Positions 16,355 through 25,270 of a stretch of DNA of 64,000 nt are shown piece by piece (the first letter of the stretch is position 1; each line of letters starts with the position of its first letter). The stretch is taken from NCBI RefSeq assembly GCF_900112365.1, contig NZ_FOLQ01000001.1:186001-250000 (forward strand). The letters are read 5' to 3'. The translations under genes were made by a program, and so were the position numbers. Below the pieces are notes generated by a model. That model did no database searches. It saw only the letters and a program-made list of their open reading frames with translations, and was not told the origin of the DNA. Origin of the DNA: Spirosoma endophyticum. Lineage in GTDB: Bacteria; Bacteroidota; Bacteroidia; Cytophagales; Spirosomataceae.

Positions 16355-17926
16355 ATGTCGTCTGCCTCTAACCAGAAAGCCAATTGGGCTATTTTTATTG
16401 TATACTGTATTATCGCGGGTTACGTGCTCTGGCAGCATGAGATGTGGCGGGATGAACTGCAAGCCTGGGGATTGGTGTCCAGTGCGGCTACATTGCCTGA
16501 TTTAGTACATAATGCCCGCTATGAAGGGCATCCTATGCTCTGGTTTATTTTGGTCTGGCCGGTTGCCAAACTATGGACCAATCCCGTGGCCATACAGGTA
16601 CTTCATGGCTGTTTAGCCGTGGCGACTGCCTATCTCCTTGTTTTTCGTAGTCCGTTTACTCTGTTTGAAAAAATACTTATTTTATTCAGTTATTATTTTA
16701 TTTACGAATACGTAGCCATTAGTCGTAACTATCAAATAGGCATTTTGCTGATCTGTTTGATTTGCGTAGTATGGAAAAACCTGCATAAGAATTTCCTGCT
16801 AGTTAGTGGCCTGCTATTGGTGTTGTTTCAAACCAATATTTTTGCTTTTCTGGTCGGGTTAGGCCTGTCACTCGGCTTACTGGTAGAAGAATACCAGGCC
16901 AAATCTCTGTGGCCGTTGACAGGCAAGCACCTTATTGCCGCGTTTTTTATTCTAACAGGTATATTTTTTACCTCGCGCGCGATGCCACCAGCCGATTCGG
17001 GGTTTCTGAATGAGTGGACAAATGAATTTAAGGGAGAAACAGCGCTCTTTGCGCTGGCTGGTATAGCGCATGGCTTTTTGCCCCTAACCGATTTTTCTAT
17101 TTATCACTTCTGGAATCAGTCCTATTTTCCGTTTGATATGACGGTTAAACTAATACTAGGGCTTATTCTGCTCATAATGGCGGTTTTCTCGATGCCCAAA
17201 GACCGAGTCGCCCTGGTTATTTTATGTGCGTCGATCCTGTTTATTTTTGTTTTTACCTACGTAAAACCCCGGGGAAATTTACGGCATTTTGGGCATTATA
17301 TGATTGTTCTACTGGCTGCCTACTGGATTCAGGCCGATAAGCGGCCGGGCGATCAGACGGGGAACGTAACGATTGGATATTTTGGTATCCTGGTTCTTAT
17401 TATCCAGGTGATGGCTGGTGTCAATGCCCTATACAGAGATATACGATATCCCTTTTCAATGGCAAAAAACGTAGCGGCCTACATTCAGAAAAATTATCCT
17501 GAAAATGTCGTTGTGTCAGGTGTGTTTCAGGATTATTTGACGGCGGTGAGGTGGTATTTGCAGAAACCAATTTACTACCTGGATATTCAGGAATATGGTT
17601 CTCATGTTCTTTTTAGTAAAAGCAATTGGAACGATACGTTGAACAGGCAGGCTGATTCCGTTACGTATGCAAGACATATAGGTTTCAGCCAATTGCACAC
17701 GCCATCCCTGTTAATCATGTCTTATCATTCGCTACCCGAGTCGGGTCATAATCCGTATGTGGGGGAGAAAGACACCCTGCGCACTCGTGACGGAGTGTAT
17801 GTATTTACATGCGTCAAAAAATTTGAAGGGTCCATTACGGCCGAAGATTACTATTTGTTTGGTGTAAGCAAACTGGCTAAACGACCTGACATGTCAGGTC
17901 GTTTAGCCAGGGCCTTTCGTAGGTGA
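16355..17926 (+). CDS. Multi-pass membrane protein resembling GT-C glycosyltransferases
   Basis: 523 aa. I choose the ATG at 16355 (MSSASNQKANWAIFIVYC) since the upstream ATG at 16319 adds a polar, unconserved stretch. It has roughly ten membrane helices in the first 370 residues and a soluble C-terminal part. The first periplasmic loop contains MWRDELQAW followed by HNARYEGHPMLWFILVWP; the acidic pair in a W-R-D-E context is typical of GT-C/ArnT-like enzymes that use polyprenyl-phosphate sugars. The donor and acceptor are unknown. The last codons (KLAKRPDMSGRLARAF) are written by a 38-bp perfect palindrome, which suggests that a hairpin has been inserted into, or lies over, the 3' end of the gene. 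Confidence 0.7.
   Translation: MSSASNQKANWAIFIVYCIIAGYVLWQHEMWRDELQAWGLVSSAATLPDLVHNARYEGHPMLWFILVWPVAKLWTNPVAIQVLHGCLAVATAYLLVFRSPFTLFEKILILFSYYFIYEYVAISRNYQIGILLICLICVVWKNLHKNFLLVSGLLLVLFQTNIFAFLVGLGLSLGLLVEEYQAKSLWPLTGKHLIAAFFILTGIFFTSRAMPPADSGFLNEWTNEFKGETALFALAGIAHGFLPLTDFSIYHFWNQSYFPFDMTVKLILGLILLIMAVFSMPKDRVALVILCASILFIFVFTYVKPRGNLRHFGHYMIVLLAAYWIQADKRPGDQTGNVTIGYFGILVLIIQVMAGVNALYRDIRYPFSMAKNVAAYIQKNYPENVVVSGVFQDYLTAVRWYLQKPIYYLDIQEYGSHVLFSKSNWNDTLNRQADSVTYARHIGFSQLHTPSLLIMSYHSLPESGHNPYVGEKDTLRTRDGVYVFTCVKKFEGSITAEDYYLFGVSKLAKRPDMSGRLARAFRR
17873..17910. repeat. 38-bp perfect palindrome at the end of the membrane protein gene
   Basis: Two 19-base arms meet with no spacer: the left arm begins CTGGCTAAACGACCTGACA at 17873 and the right arm from 17892 is its exact reverse complement. 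As RNA it would fold into a 17-bp stem with a 4-base loop. There is no T-tract after it (GGCCTTTCGTAGG). It is coding sequence for the last residues of the gene ending at 17926 and lies 88 bases ahead of the antitoxin start. Confidence 0.95.
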
Positions 17927-17985
17927 CCTGAACAGAAGCAAGACGAACTATTGGACAAATTTCTGAGTTATTCAGACAAAATTCC

Positions 17986-17993
17986 TACCTTTA
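17986..17993 (+). promoter_or_regulatory. -7-like element TACCTTTA ahead of the xre-res pair
   Basis: TACCTTTA differs from TAnnTTTG only in the last base, and a CTG at 17963-17965 could serve as the -33 element with a 20-base spacer. The element ends four bases before the antitoxin ATG at 17998, implying a leaderless or nearly leaderless transcript. Confidence 0.4.
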
Positions 17994-17997
17994 TTGT

Positions 17998-18381
17998 ATG
18001 GTTACTCCAGATCGCACAGCCCTTGTTTTCCTGGCACTCAAAGGTGTTCCGGCGACTCATTTCTTCGAGATTGCTGACCTGACGGGCTATAAACGTGAAC
18101 AACTGGCGGAGGTTTTCGATACGTCGCTCAAGACGTTCCAACGTTACGAACGTGAGCAAAAAAAGCTTAATCCGCAGGATAGCGAGAAGATACTTAAAAT
18201 CATGGCGCTGTTTCAAACGGGTGAATCCGTTTTCGGTACGGGTAGTGCCTTCCGGCGGTGGATGGACAAGCCAGCGTATGGGTTAGGGAATCAGATTCCA
18301 TTCGATCTGTTGCATACGTCGGGTGGGATTGACCTGGTTATGGACGAAGTCATCCGCATTGAATACGGCGACCTGGCCTGA
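17998..18381 (+). CDS. Xre/MbcA/ParS-type antitoxin of a RES toxin
   Basis: 127 aa. The N-terminal part (about residues 20-70) has helix-turn-helix character (FFEIADLTGYKREQLAEVFD, TFQRYEREQKKL). The C-terminal part matches the Xre/MbcA/ParS toxin-binding domain: GESVFGTGSAFRRWMDKPAYG and a final MDEVIRIEYGDLA. Such antitoxins bind and block the RES NAD+-degrading toxin and usually repress their own operon as a complex. The toxin gene starts three bases downstream, the normal order and spacing for this family. A promoter-like element lies right ahead of the start, next to a palindrome that could help set off the operon from upstream transcription. Confidence 0.9.
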   Translation: MVTPDRTALVFLALKGVPATHFFEIADLTGYKREQLAEVFDTSLKTFQRYEREQKKLNPQDSEKILKIMALFQTGESVFGTGSAFRRWMDKPAYGLGNQIPFDLLHTSGGIDLVMDEVIRIEYGDLA

Positions 18382-18384
18382 CGA

Positions 18385-18834
18385 ATGCTTGTCTATCGAA
18401 TTACAAAGGCGATATACGCCGATCGGCTGGTGGCATCTGGTGGGGCGGCCCGCTGGAATGGTCGGGGTCAGTTTGTTATTTACACGGCAGCTACGCGGGC
18501 GCTTGCCTGCCTCGAAAACGTGGTGCACCGCAGTGGGGAGGGCCTGCTGGATAATTTTCGGGTGATGAGTATTGATATTCCCGATACTCTGTCCGTCGAG
18601 ATTATTGACCCTGACCGATTACCACCTGACTGGTATGACTTTAGCCAATACGATGCCTGTCAGCAGATAGGAGGGGAGTGGCTTCGGAAAGGCCAGTCGG
18701 CCGTTATGCGCGTACCATCGGCCATCATTGCCAATGAGTGTAATTACCTCCTGAATCCAGCTCACCCTGAATTTCCCCATATCAAATTAGTCGGTGTGGA
18801 GCCCTTCATATTCGATCCACGGATTAAATCCTAG
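18385..18834 (+). CDS. RES-domain toxin, NAD+-degrading family
   Basis: 149 aa. The RES family is named for conserved Arg, Glu and Ser residues. Here they are plausibly Arg31 region (GGAARWNGRGQFVIYTA), Glu in ALACLENVVH, and Ser in VPSAIIANECNYLLNP; the motif RWNGRG and the block NYLLNPAHPEF are hallmarks. Characterised members break down NAD+ and stop growth when not bound by their Xre antitoxin. The gene starts three bases after the antitoxin stop, and the open frame is full length with all expected motifs, so the toxin looks intact. The pair is probably mobile accessory DNA, but no transposase or attachment site is present. Confidence 0.9.
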   Translation: MLVYRITKAIYADRLVASGGAARWNGRGQFVIYTAATRALACLENVVHRSGEGLLDNFRVMSIDIPDTLSVEIIDPDRLPPDWYDFSQYDACQQIGGEWLRKGQSAVMRVPSAIIANECNYLLNPAHPEFPHIKLVGVEPFIFDPRIKS

Positions 18835-19045
18835 GGGAATTTCCCTTAGTCGATCGACCAGTAACGTAAAAATCTACCGTACTTGATTTGATACGTTTTA
18901 GTTGAAATAGAATTGTATTTCATTTAGATGATAAAACGGTCCGATGAGCGGCTCACGGGCTACATAGACCGGCTATTCTTGTGCCTTTTTTAGGCCATTA
19001 TAAGGCGTATTTACGGGATTATTCTGTTTTCTCCTGAAATTTTTG

Positions 19046-19053
19046 TATATTTG
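19046..19053 (+). promoter_or_regulatory. gyrA promoter, -7 element TATATTTG
   Basis: TATATTTG fits TAnnTTTG exactly. The -33 region is partial (TTCTG around 19022-19026, spacing 19-20). It would give a leader of about 60 bases to the gyrA ATG at 19121, and no other candidate lies in the 286-base gap after the toxin gene. Confidence 0.6.
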
Positions 19054-19120
19054 TGTATAGCGTGGTTTACACGTATTGTGTGAGCCATAATAGTAATTTT
19101 CTGAGAAACTCCTTGAACAC

Positions 19121-21634
19121 ATGGCGGAACAAAACCCCGACCTCGAATCCCCCAGTAACATCATTCCCATTAACATTGAGGACGAAATGCGTGGTGCCTA
19201 CATTGATTACTCAATGTCGGTTATCATTTCCCGCGCGTTGCCCGATGTTCGTGATGGCCTGAAGCCGGTGCACCGCCGGGTGTTGTTCGGAATGGCTGAA
19301 CTGGGCGTTAATTACAACAAACCACATAAGAAGTCAGCCCGTATCGTTGGGGAGGTGTTGGGTAAATATCACCCACACGGTGATGCCTCTGTCTACTCGA
19401 CCATGGTTCGTATGGCCCAGGACTGGTCGCTACGGTATCCACTGGTCGATGGTCAGGGAAACTTCGGCTCTATTGATGGTGATTCTCCGGCCGCTATGCG
19501 GTATACCGAAGCCCGGTTGAAGCGAATAGCGGAAGAACTGCTCACCGATATTTATAAGGAAACGGTAGACTTTCAACCCAACTTCGATGATTCGCTCGAA
19601 GAGCCAACGGTTATGCCGGCCAAATTGCCGAACCTGTTGCTCAATGGATCGTCGGGTATTGCGGTGGGTATGGCTACCAATATGGCACCTCATAACCTGA
19701 CCGAAGTTGTAGATGGCATCACGGCTTATCTTGACAACAACGATATTACGGTTGAGGAGTTGATGCAGTACGTCAAAGCGCCTGATTTCCCAACGGGGGC
19801 TACGATCTACGGGATGGAGGGCGTTAAGTCGGCCTTTAAGACCGGTCGGGGACGGGTGGTGATGCGGGCGCATGCGACGATTGAAGAAAATCGGGGCAAA
19901 ACCCAGATCATCGTAACGGACGTACCGTATATGGTCAATAAAGCAGAAATGCTGGAAAAAACGGCCGAACTCATCAATGATAAGAAGATCGAGGGCATTG
20001 TGGCGTTCCGGGATGAATCGGACCGGGATGGCCTTCGGGTGGTTTATGATCTTCGCCGGGATGCCATTCCGAACGTCGTACTGAATAACCTGTATAAGCA
20101 TACAGCCCTGCAATCATCTTTCAGCATCAATAACGTAGCACTTGTGAAAGGGCGGCCGTTGTTGTTGAATCTGAAAGATATGATGAAGTATTACGTCGAA
20201 CACCGCTTCGAAGTAGTAACGCGCCGGACACAGTACGAACTTCGGGAAGCTGAAAAGCGGGCGCATATTCTGGAAGGTCTCCTGATTGCGCTCGACCATA
20301 TTGATGCGGTCATTACGTTGATCCGTTCGTCGCGCGATGCTGACATCGCCAAAAATGGGTTGATGGAGCAGTTCTCGTTGAGCGAGCTACAGGCCAAAGC
20401 GATTCTTGAAATGCGTTTGCAGCGTCTGACTGGTCTGGAGCGGGATAAACTTCAGGCAGAGTATGACGAGCTGATGCGTGAGATTGCCGACTACAAAGAA
20501 ATTCTGGCCAGTGAAGAACGCAAGCGGCAGGTTATAAAAGATGAACTCGCTGACATCCGTGCCCGCTATGGGGATGAACGCCGTACGGAGATTAACCCGC
20601 TTGGGGATGGCAACATCAGTGACCTGTCGCTTATTGCCGATGAGGACATGGTGATTACCATTTCGCATGAAGGCTATATCAAACGGACACCAACGACCGA
20701 ATACCGGTCGCAGAGCCGGGGTGGAGTAGGGGCGAAGGCGGCCGGTACCAAGGAAGAAGACTTTACAGAGCATCTGTTCACGGCCACCATGCACAACACC
20801 CTGCTGGCGTTTACGCAGAAAGGGCGTCTGTACTGGTTACCCGTTTATGAATTACCCGAAGGTACACGAACATCGAAAGGTCGGCCATTGGCGAATTTCA
20901 TCAATATCGAATCCGATGATAAAGTGCGGGCGGTCATTAACGTAACGGATCTCAAGAACGAGGATTACATCAACAATAACTACATTGTGATGTGCACACG
21001 CAAGGGGACGATCAAGAAAACCATGCTGGAAGCCTATTCACGTCCGCGGCAGAATGGGATCATTGCCATTACCATTGATGAGGATGATCAACTCCTGGGC
21101 GTTTGCATGACCAATGGCGATAACGACATTGTTATTGCCTCCAGTGCGGGTAAAGCTGTCCGGTTCCACGAAAGTCGTGTTCGTCCGATGGGACGTACCG
21201 CGGCTGGGGTACGGGGTATCTCGCTCGATGATGACGATACGACAGATCACGTAGTGGGGATGGTTTGCATCTCGTCTACCGATGCCCAATTGCTGGTCGT
21301 TTCCCAGAATGGATACGGGAAACGTTCTGATATTGACGGGTACCGTATCACAAACCGGGGTGCTAAAGGGGTCGGTACGTTGAAAATAACGGAGAAGGTC
21401 GGTCGCCTGGTGGCCGTGCTGGACGTAGCAGATAATGATGATCTGATGATTATCAATAAATCGGGGATTGCGATCCGGACACCCGTTGCCAGCATTAGTG
21501 TCATTGGCCGGAATACCCAGGGCGTACGCTTGATTAGTCTGCGCGACGGGGATGAAATATCATCCGTAACAAAAATAAAACAAGAAGAAGGCGTGGAGGT
21601 AACGCCGTCTGAACCGGAACCTATTGTTGACTAG
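19121..21634 (+). CDS. gyrA: DNA gyrase subunit A
   Basis: 837 aa. GyrA cuts and rejoins DNA within the GyrA2B2 complex to add negative supercoils. The N-terminal breakage-reunion domain contains [32 protein letters not shown] and [10 protein letters not shown] with the catalytic Tyr128. The C-terminal beta-pinwheel includes the GyrA-box-like [17 protein letters not shown]. In the quinolone-resistance-determining region the E. coli Ser83 and Asp87 positions are Ala89 and Ser93 here. It is monocistronic, with a promoter upstream and a hairpin terminator after it. The C-terminal tail is short and acidic. Confidence 0.97.
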   Translation: MAEQNPDLESPSNIIPINIEDEMRGAYIDYSMSVIISRALPDVRDGLKPVHRRVLFGMAELGVNYNKPHKKSARIVGEVLGKYHPHGDASVYSTMVRMAQDWSLRYPLVDGQGNFGSIDGDSPAAMRYTEARLKRIAEELLTDIYKETVDFQPNFDDSLEEPTVMPAKLPNLLLNGSSGIAVGMATNMAPHNLTEVVDGITAYLDNNDITVEELMQYVKAPDFPTGATIYGMEGVKSAFKTGRGRVVMRAHATIEENRGKTQIIVTDVPYMVNKAEMLEKTAELINDKKIEGIVAFRDESDRDGLRVVYDLRRDAIPNVVLNNLYKHTALQSSFSINNVALVKGRPLLLNLKDMMKYYVEHRFEVVTRRTQYELREAEKRAHILEGLLIALDHIDAVITLIRSSRDADIAKNGLMEQFSLSELQAKAILEMRLQRLTGLERDKLQAEYDELMREIADYKEILASEERKRQVIKDELADIRARYGDERRTEINPLGDGNISDLSLIADEDMVITISHEGYIKRTPTTEYRSQSRGGVGAKAAGTKEEDFTEHLFTATMHNTLLAFTQKGRLYWLPVYELPEGTRTSKGRPLANFINIESDDKVRAVINVTDLKNEDYINNNYIVMCTRKGTIKKTMLEAYSRPRQNGIIAITIDEDDQLLGVCMTNGDNDIVIASSAGKAVRFHESRVRPMGRTAAGVRGISLDDDDTTDHVVGMVCISSTDAQLLVVSQNGYGKRSDIDGYRITNRGAKGVGTLKITEKVGRLVAVLDVADNDDLMIINKSGIAIRTPVASISVIGRNTQGVRLISLRDGDEISSVTKIKQEEGVEVTPSEPEPIVD

Positions 21635-21666
21635 TCGTTGATTAACAGCCTCTAGTGTCCAGTACA

Positions 21667-21709
21667 TTGAGCCGTCCAGTTGATTTAATCGTCGAGCTGG
21701 GCGGCTCAA
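21667..21709 (+). terminator. Terminator-like hairpin after gyrA
   Basis: TTGAGCCGTCCAG (21667-21679) pairs with CTGGGCGGCTCAA (21697-21709) with one G-U pair. The loop is 17 bases, and only a short T-rich sequence (ACAATTT) follows, so it may be a weak terminator or an RNA-stabilising stem. Confidence 0.65.
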
Positions 21710-21789
21710 ACAATTTAGGTCAAGTCATGCTTATACAGACAGATTCCGTAATTTCGTTTCTGAAAAGAAAACACAACCCCATTTAAAAC

Positions 21790-23247
21790 ATGAAACAAGT
21801 TTTTGTAATCCTCGTAGCGTGTTGCCTATCGGTAGGTGCATACGCACAGCAAGCGGCTGCGGGCGCTGGCGCGTCGGCGTTAGATCAAGCAGCCATGGAT
21901 AGCTTTAAGAAGGAAAAGGAAAAAAGCGATAAAGATATTGCAGATCCTAAAGCTTCTGCCAAGGCCAGTACCTGGATGGATCGGGCTAAGACGTATCAGA
22001 ACATTGCTGGCCAGTATATTCGAATTGATTCGGCGGCTGCAACAACGGCTTACGATGCCTTCAAAAAAGTCATAGAGCTGGATAAGGACAAAAAAGGTGG
22101 TCCTGGTAAATTAGCCAAAGAAGCGGAAGAAGCATTGAAAGGTCAGGCGATGTATGGTGCTTTCATGCAGCAGGGGGTAGCCAAGTTCCAGGCTAAAAAC
22201 TACGCCGATGCTATGAAGTCAATGACGGTTGCGGGTGAAATTAACCCTAAAGATACGTTAGCGCCCCTTTACACGGCCATCGCTGCGCAGCAAATTAAAG
22301 ACAATGCGACAGCGAAGACACAGTTAGAAAAGTACATAGCCGGGGGTGGGAAAGATGCCGCTATCTACGGTTCGCTGGCGATGCTCTATCGGGGTGATAA
22401 CGAAGTTGATAAAGCTATAGCTGCACTGGATAAGGGTATCGCCTTAGCGCCGGGCAATAAAGATCTGGCTAATGAGAAAATCAATCTGATGCTGACATCG
22501 AACCGGATGGATGAGGCCATTACGGGTATGAAAGCGATGGTAGAGAAAGATCCTAACAATGTGCAGAATCTAGTAAACCTGTCGATTGTCTATAACAACA
22601 TTGCGAGCAAAGGAGACGAAGAAATTCGTAAACTCGAAGGGGATACGAAAAAGGGCGGTAACACGGCCAAGCAACTGACAGACAGCAAAAGCATTATCGA
22701 TGCCTACAACAGCGAAATTACCCGGCTGGGTGGGTTGATCAAAAAACAGCCAAAGAATGCCGATCTGAAACGCCAGCTAACTGATGTTCAGAAAAAATTA
22801 GCTGAGCAGAAAACGGAAATGACCAAGCTGGAAGCAGATGCAAAAGCCGCAGCAGCTAATGCGGGTGCCGCAGCTGATTCGGAAAAACGATTGGCAGAGC
22901 TGAAACAGAAAAAAGCAGAAACGAAAGCGCTGGAGAAGCAATACCTGGAGAAGGCATTGGCAGTGGATGCAAACAATTACGATGCCAATTATGCGATGGG
23001 TATTTTTGCATTCAATGAAGCGGTTGAACTTAAGAAGGCTGTTGATAAAATGGATATGGCTGAATACAGTAAAGTCGGTAAAGAAGCGGATGGTAAAGTG
23101 TGTGGAAAATTCAAGCAGGCGTTACCTTACTTCCAGAAAGCCAAAACGGTTAAAGACGAACCTGAGCTGACGGATAATTTAACGAATACAGAAAATATTT
23201 TGAAGCAGTACGAAGAGAAGAAGATCGTATGTATCGAAAGTAAGTAA
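21790..23247 (+). CDS. Secreted tetratricopeptide-repeat protein
   Basis: 485 aa. The signal peptide (MKQVFVILVACCLSVGAYAQ) sends it to the periplasm. Residues about 30-270 and 390-480 are TPR helices (YADAMKSMTVAGEINPKDTL, GSLAMLYRGDNEVDKAIAAL, YFQKAKTVKDEPELTDN). The part between, about residues 275-385, is a highly charged coiled coil (LKRQLTDVQKKLAEQKTEM). Such proteins act as scaffolds in the envelope, and the partner is not evident here. It stands alone between two hairpin terminators. A function cannot be assigned from sequence. Confidence 0.85.
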   Translation: MKQVFVILVACCLSVGAYAQQAAAGAGASALDQAAMDSFKKEKEKSDKDIADPKASAKASTWMDRAKTYQNIAGQYIRIDSAAATTAYDAFKKVIELDKDKKGGPGKLAKEAEEALKGQAMYGAFMQQGVAKFQAKNYADAMKSMTVAGEINPKDTLAPLYTAIAAQQIKDNATAKTQLEKYIAGGGKDAAIYGSLAMLYRGDNEVDKAIAALDKGIALAPGNKDLANEKINLMLTSNRMDEAITGMKAMVEKDPNNVQNLVNLSIVYNNIASKGDEEIRKLEGDTKKGGNTAKQLTDSKSIIDAYNSEITRLGGLIKKQPKNADLKRQLTDVQKKLAEQKTEMTKLEADAKAAAANAGAAADSEKRLAELKQKKAETKALEKQYLEKALAVDANNYDANYAMGIFAFNEAVELKKAVDKMDMAEYSKVGKEADGKVCGKFKQALPYFQKAKTVKDEPELTDNLTNTENILKQYEEKKIVCIESK

Positions 23248-23251
23248 GAGG

Positions 23252-23284
23252 AATAGGGCCGGTACTATAAGTATTGGCCCTATT
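23252..23284 (+). terminator. Terminator after the secreted TPR gene
   Basis: AATAGGGCCGGTAC (23252-23265) pairs with GTATTGGCCCTATT (23271-23284), 14 bp with two G-U pairs and a TATAA loop. It starts five bases after the stop codon; a short T/A-rich stretch follows. Confidence 0.8.
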
Positions 23285-23792
23285 TATTAACCAATTTACT
23301 TAACATAATATAAATTATACAACAAAAGTGGTACGTTACTTTATGGATAACTAACGTAGAATCCACGTGGAACACTAAAGCATTGCTTTACAGTGAGTTA
23401 CGTATTTTATTAATAAAATGGCCTCTGTGAGCTTAAAAGGGGCTTTTTAAAAACAGTAGCGGAGTAAGTTTTATAACCTAATGATAGCGAACGTATTAAT
23501 TTAAAAGCCACGAGTTAGTAAACTAAGGTTAAATGTGAAGTAAGAAAATAAGTGTGATAGGCAAGCCGGATTTCAAACGAACTTACATTAAGACATGTCA
23601 TTTAGATATGCTACAATTAGTTTTGCAGAGCAATACGTTCAGGATTATTATGCTTATTATTAGGGTTGTTGTCAACACGCTATCAGATACGCATAAAATA
23701 AAGCTAAATGCCTAAGTGGCTAATATCACTAGTGTATAGTAGACTCTATTGCCTCCGTTTAAATTCGAATAATTATTGACATTTAGGGTCGA
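23285..23792. other. Gene-free AT-rich region
   Basis: About 500 bases with no convincing open frame on either strand. It contains a short palindrome TCCACGTGGA around 23371-23380. I see no tRNA or phage-type site. It ends at the stop codon of the minus-strand Xre gene. Confidence 0.4.
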
Positions 23793-24284
23793 CTAGTTTG
23801 TTGGAGTATATTCCCGGAATGATCCATCCGTGTAAAAAATTAAAATTCGTTCTACTTTTTTTTCATTAGTCAATACAGGCTGTTCTATTACTGGTGCAGA
23901 AGGTTCTACGAATGCCGATGCTGAGACACCCGCTGGTGGAATCTCATTGCGCTGACTCCGAATAGTAATAGGTTGTGGCGCGTAGGAAACCGGTGCTGGT
24001 CCAGCGCCAAATTGATCAGGTGTCGATCGCATGGCCGATAAGCCACTACGAGTTGGGTACCCTGATGGAGACGTGGTGAATTGATTTTCTTCTTCCATAA
24101 TCCACTCATAGCCCAACTCAGGAAATCGTCGAATTATTTTTTGAATAATATCGAAGCTAGGGCGATTACGACCAGAAAGAATGTGTGATATGCTAGATCG
24201 TTGCACACCAATCTCATCAGCGAAGTAAGACGGCGTCAAATTTTTATCAATTAGAATCTGCTTAATTTTATCATTAATGCCCAT
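23793..24284 (-). CDS. Xre-family transcriptional regulator
   Basis: 163 aa. The first 65 residues form a Xre helix-turn-helix (INDKIKQILIDKNLTPSYFA, GVQRSSISHILSGRNRPSFD, with the usual ILSGRNRPS recognition-helix block). After a Thr/Ser/Pro-rich, probably disordered linker (residues about 66-145) comes a short conserved-looking end (EKKVERILIFYTDGSFREYTP). This layout is common in Bacteroidota. The likely role is transcription repression of unknown targets. It lies downstream of dapD on the same strand but behind a terminator, with its own promoter; the two TATATTTG elements upstream are in a TTTACAAATATAA-type repeat that it could bind itself. Confidence 0.8.
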   Translation of the reverse strand: MGINDKIKQILIDKNLTPSYFADEIGVQRSSISHILSGRNRPSFDIIQKIIRRFPELGYEWIMEEENQFTTSPSGYPTRSGLSAMRSTPDQFGAGPAPVSYAPQPITIRSQRNEIPPAGVSASAFVEPSAPVIEQPVLTNEKKVERILIFYTDGSFREYTPTN

Positions 24285-24310
24285 GGTGGTAATATTTAGC
24301 TGTTGAATGA

Positions 24311-24318
24311 CAAATATA
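24311..24318 (-). promoter_or_regulatory. Promoter of the Xre gene, -7 element TATATTTG (a second copy at 24359-24366)
   Basis: On the minus strand, two exact TAnnTTTG matches (TATATTTG) precede the start at 24284, at 24318-24311 and 24366-24359. The near one would give a leader of about 20 bases. The far one overlaps the T-tract of the dapD terminator. Between them are repeated TTTAC/GTAAA sequences. Confidence 0.5.
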
Positions 24319-24366
24319 AACGTAAATTATTTATGTAGTTTACAAGTAATATAATTTACAAATATA

Positions 24367-24395
24367 AAAGGCGCACCATGTTTTTGTGCGCCTTT
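24367..24395 (-). terminator. Terminator after dapD
   Basis: AAAGGCGCAC (24367-24376) pairs with GTGCGCCTTT (24386-24395) around a 9-base loop. On the minus strand it lies 60 bases after the dapD stop and is followed by a T-rich tract (TTTTATATTTG). Confidence 0.8.
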
Positions 24396-24454
24396 GTAAA
24401 ATTTAACTATGTATGTATTTATGTAAAGTTTAGAAAGTTAACCTATAGTCTATA

Positions 24455-25270
24455 TTACACTGATACGTTATTTTCACGTAACGCATCGTTCAACGAGGTT
24501 TTTAGATCTGTAGACAATTTTCGTTGGCCAATAATAATAGCACAGGGTACGTGAAATTCACCAGCAGGAAATTGTTTAGCATAACTTCCAGGAATTACCA
24601 CAGAATTAGCCGGTACAAATCCTTTATACTCGATAGGTTTAGCACCAGTTACGTCAATGATCTTGGACGAGCCTGTAATAGTTACCCCTGCTCCCAGTAC
24701 AGCCCTTTTACCAATATGAGCTCCTTCGACTACAATGCAGCGCGATCCAATAAAAGCACCATCTTCAATAATAACCGGAGCTGCCTGGGGTGGTTCTAGT
24801 ACACCGCCAATGCCTACACCGCCACTTAGGTGAACGTCTTTTCCGATTTGAGCGCAACTGCCAACCGTTGCCCAAGTATCAACCATGGTACGCTCATCTA
24901 CATACGCACCAATGTTTACATACGATGGCATAAGGATTACGCCGGGTGCCTGGTAGGAACCGTAGCGGGCTACTGCTGGCGGAACAGCGCGAACCTTCGC
25001 TTCGGCAAAATTTGTTTTTAAGGGAATCTTGTCATTGAAGGTAAAAATACCCACTTCTTCGGCCTTCATTTGCTGGCTAACAAAGTAGAGTAAGATAGCT
25101 TTTTTTACCCACTCATTAACCGTCCACTTGCTGGATTCGTCGGCTGGAGGAGTTGCAACCCGGAGTACTCCCCTATCTAATTGATCAATTACGTTTCGAA
25201 TAAGTTGAATTGATTCGGGATTCGCTAACAGTTCTCTATTAGCCCAGATGTTCTCTATTTCGGTGGTCAT
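24455..25270 (-). CDS. dapD: 2,3,4,5-tetrahydropyridine-2,6-dicarboxylate N-succinyltransferase
   Basis: 271 aa, the normal length if the start is the ATG at 25270 (MTTEIENIWANRELL); an upstream in-frame ATG adds only ten AT-coded residues. DapD uses succinyl-CoA in the succinylase branch of lysine and meso-diaminopimelate synthesis, which supplies peptidoglycan. The C-terminal two thirds are a left-handed beta-helix of hexapeptide repeats (MPSYVNIGAYVDERTMVDTW, AQIGKDVHLSGGVGIGGVLE, IEDGAFIGSRCIVVEGAHIG). Motif VDTWATVGSCAQIGK is typical of DapD. It is monocistronic with its own terminator. Confidence 0.96.
   Translation of the reverse strand: MTTEIENIWANRELLANPESIQLIRNVIDQLDRGVLRVATPPADESSKWTVNEWVKKAILLYFVSQQMKAEEVGIFTFNDKIPLKTNFAEAKVRAVPPAVARYGSYQAPGVILMPSYVNIGAYVDERTMVDTWATVGSCAQIGKDVHLSGGVGIGGVLEPPQAAPVIIEDGAFIGSRCIVVEGAHIGKRAVLGAGVTITGSSKIIDVTGAKPIEYKGFVPANSVVIPGSYAKQFPAGEFHVPCAIIIGQRKLSTDLKTSLNDALRENNVSV

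Noticed and set aside
19430-20113. A 227-residue minus-strand open frame within gyrA
   Set aside because: It lies under conserved gyrA codons and has no sensible domain or signal.
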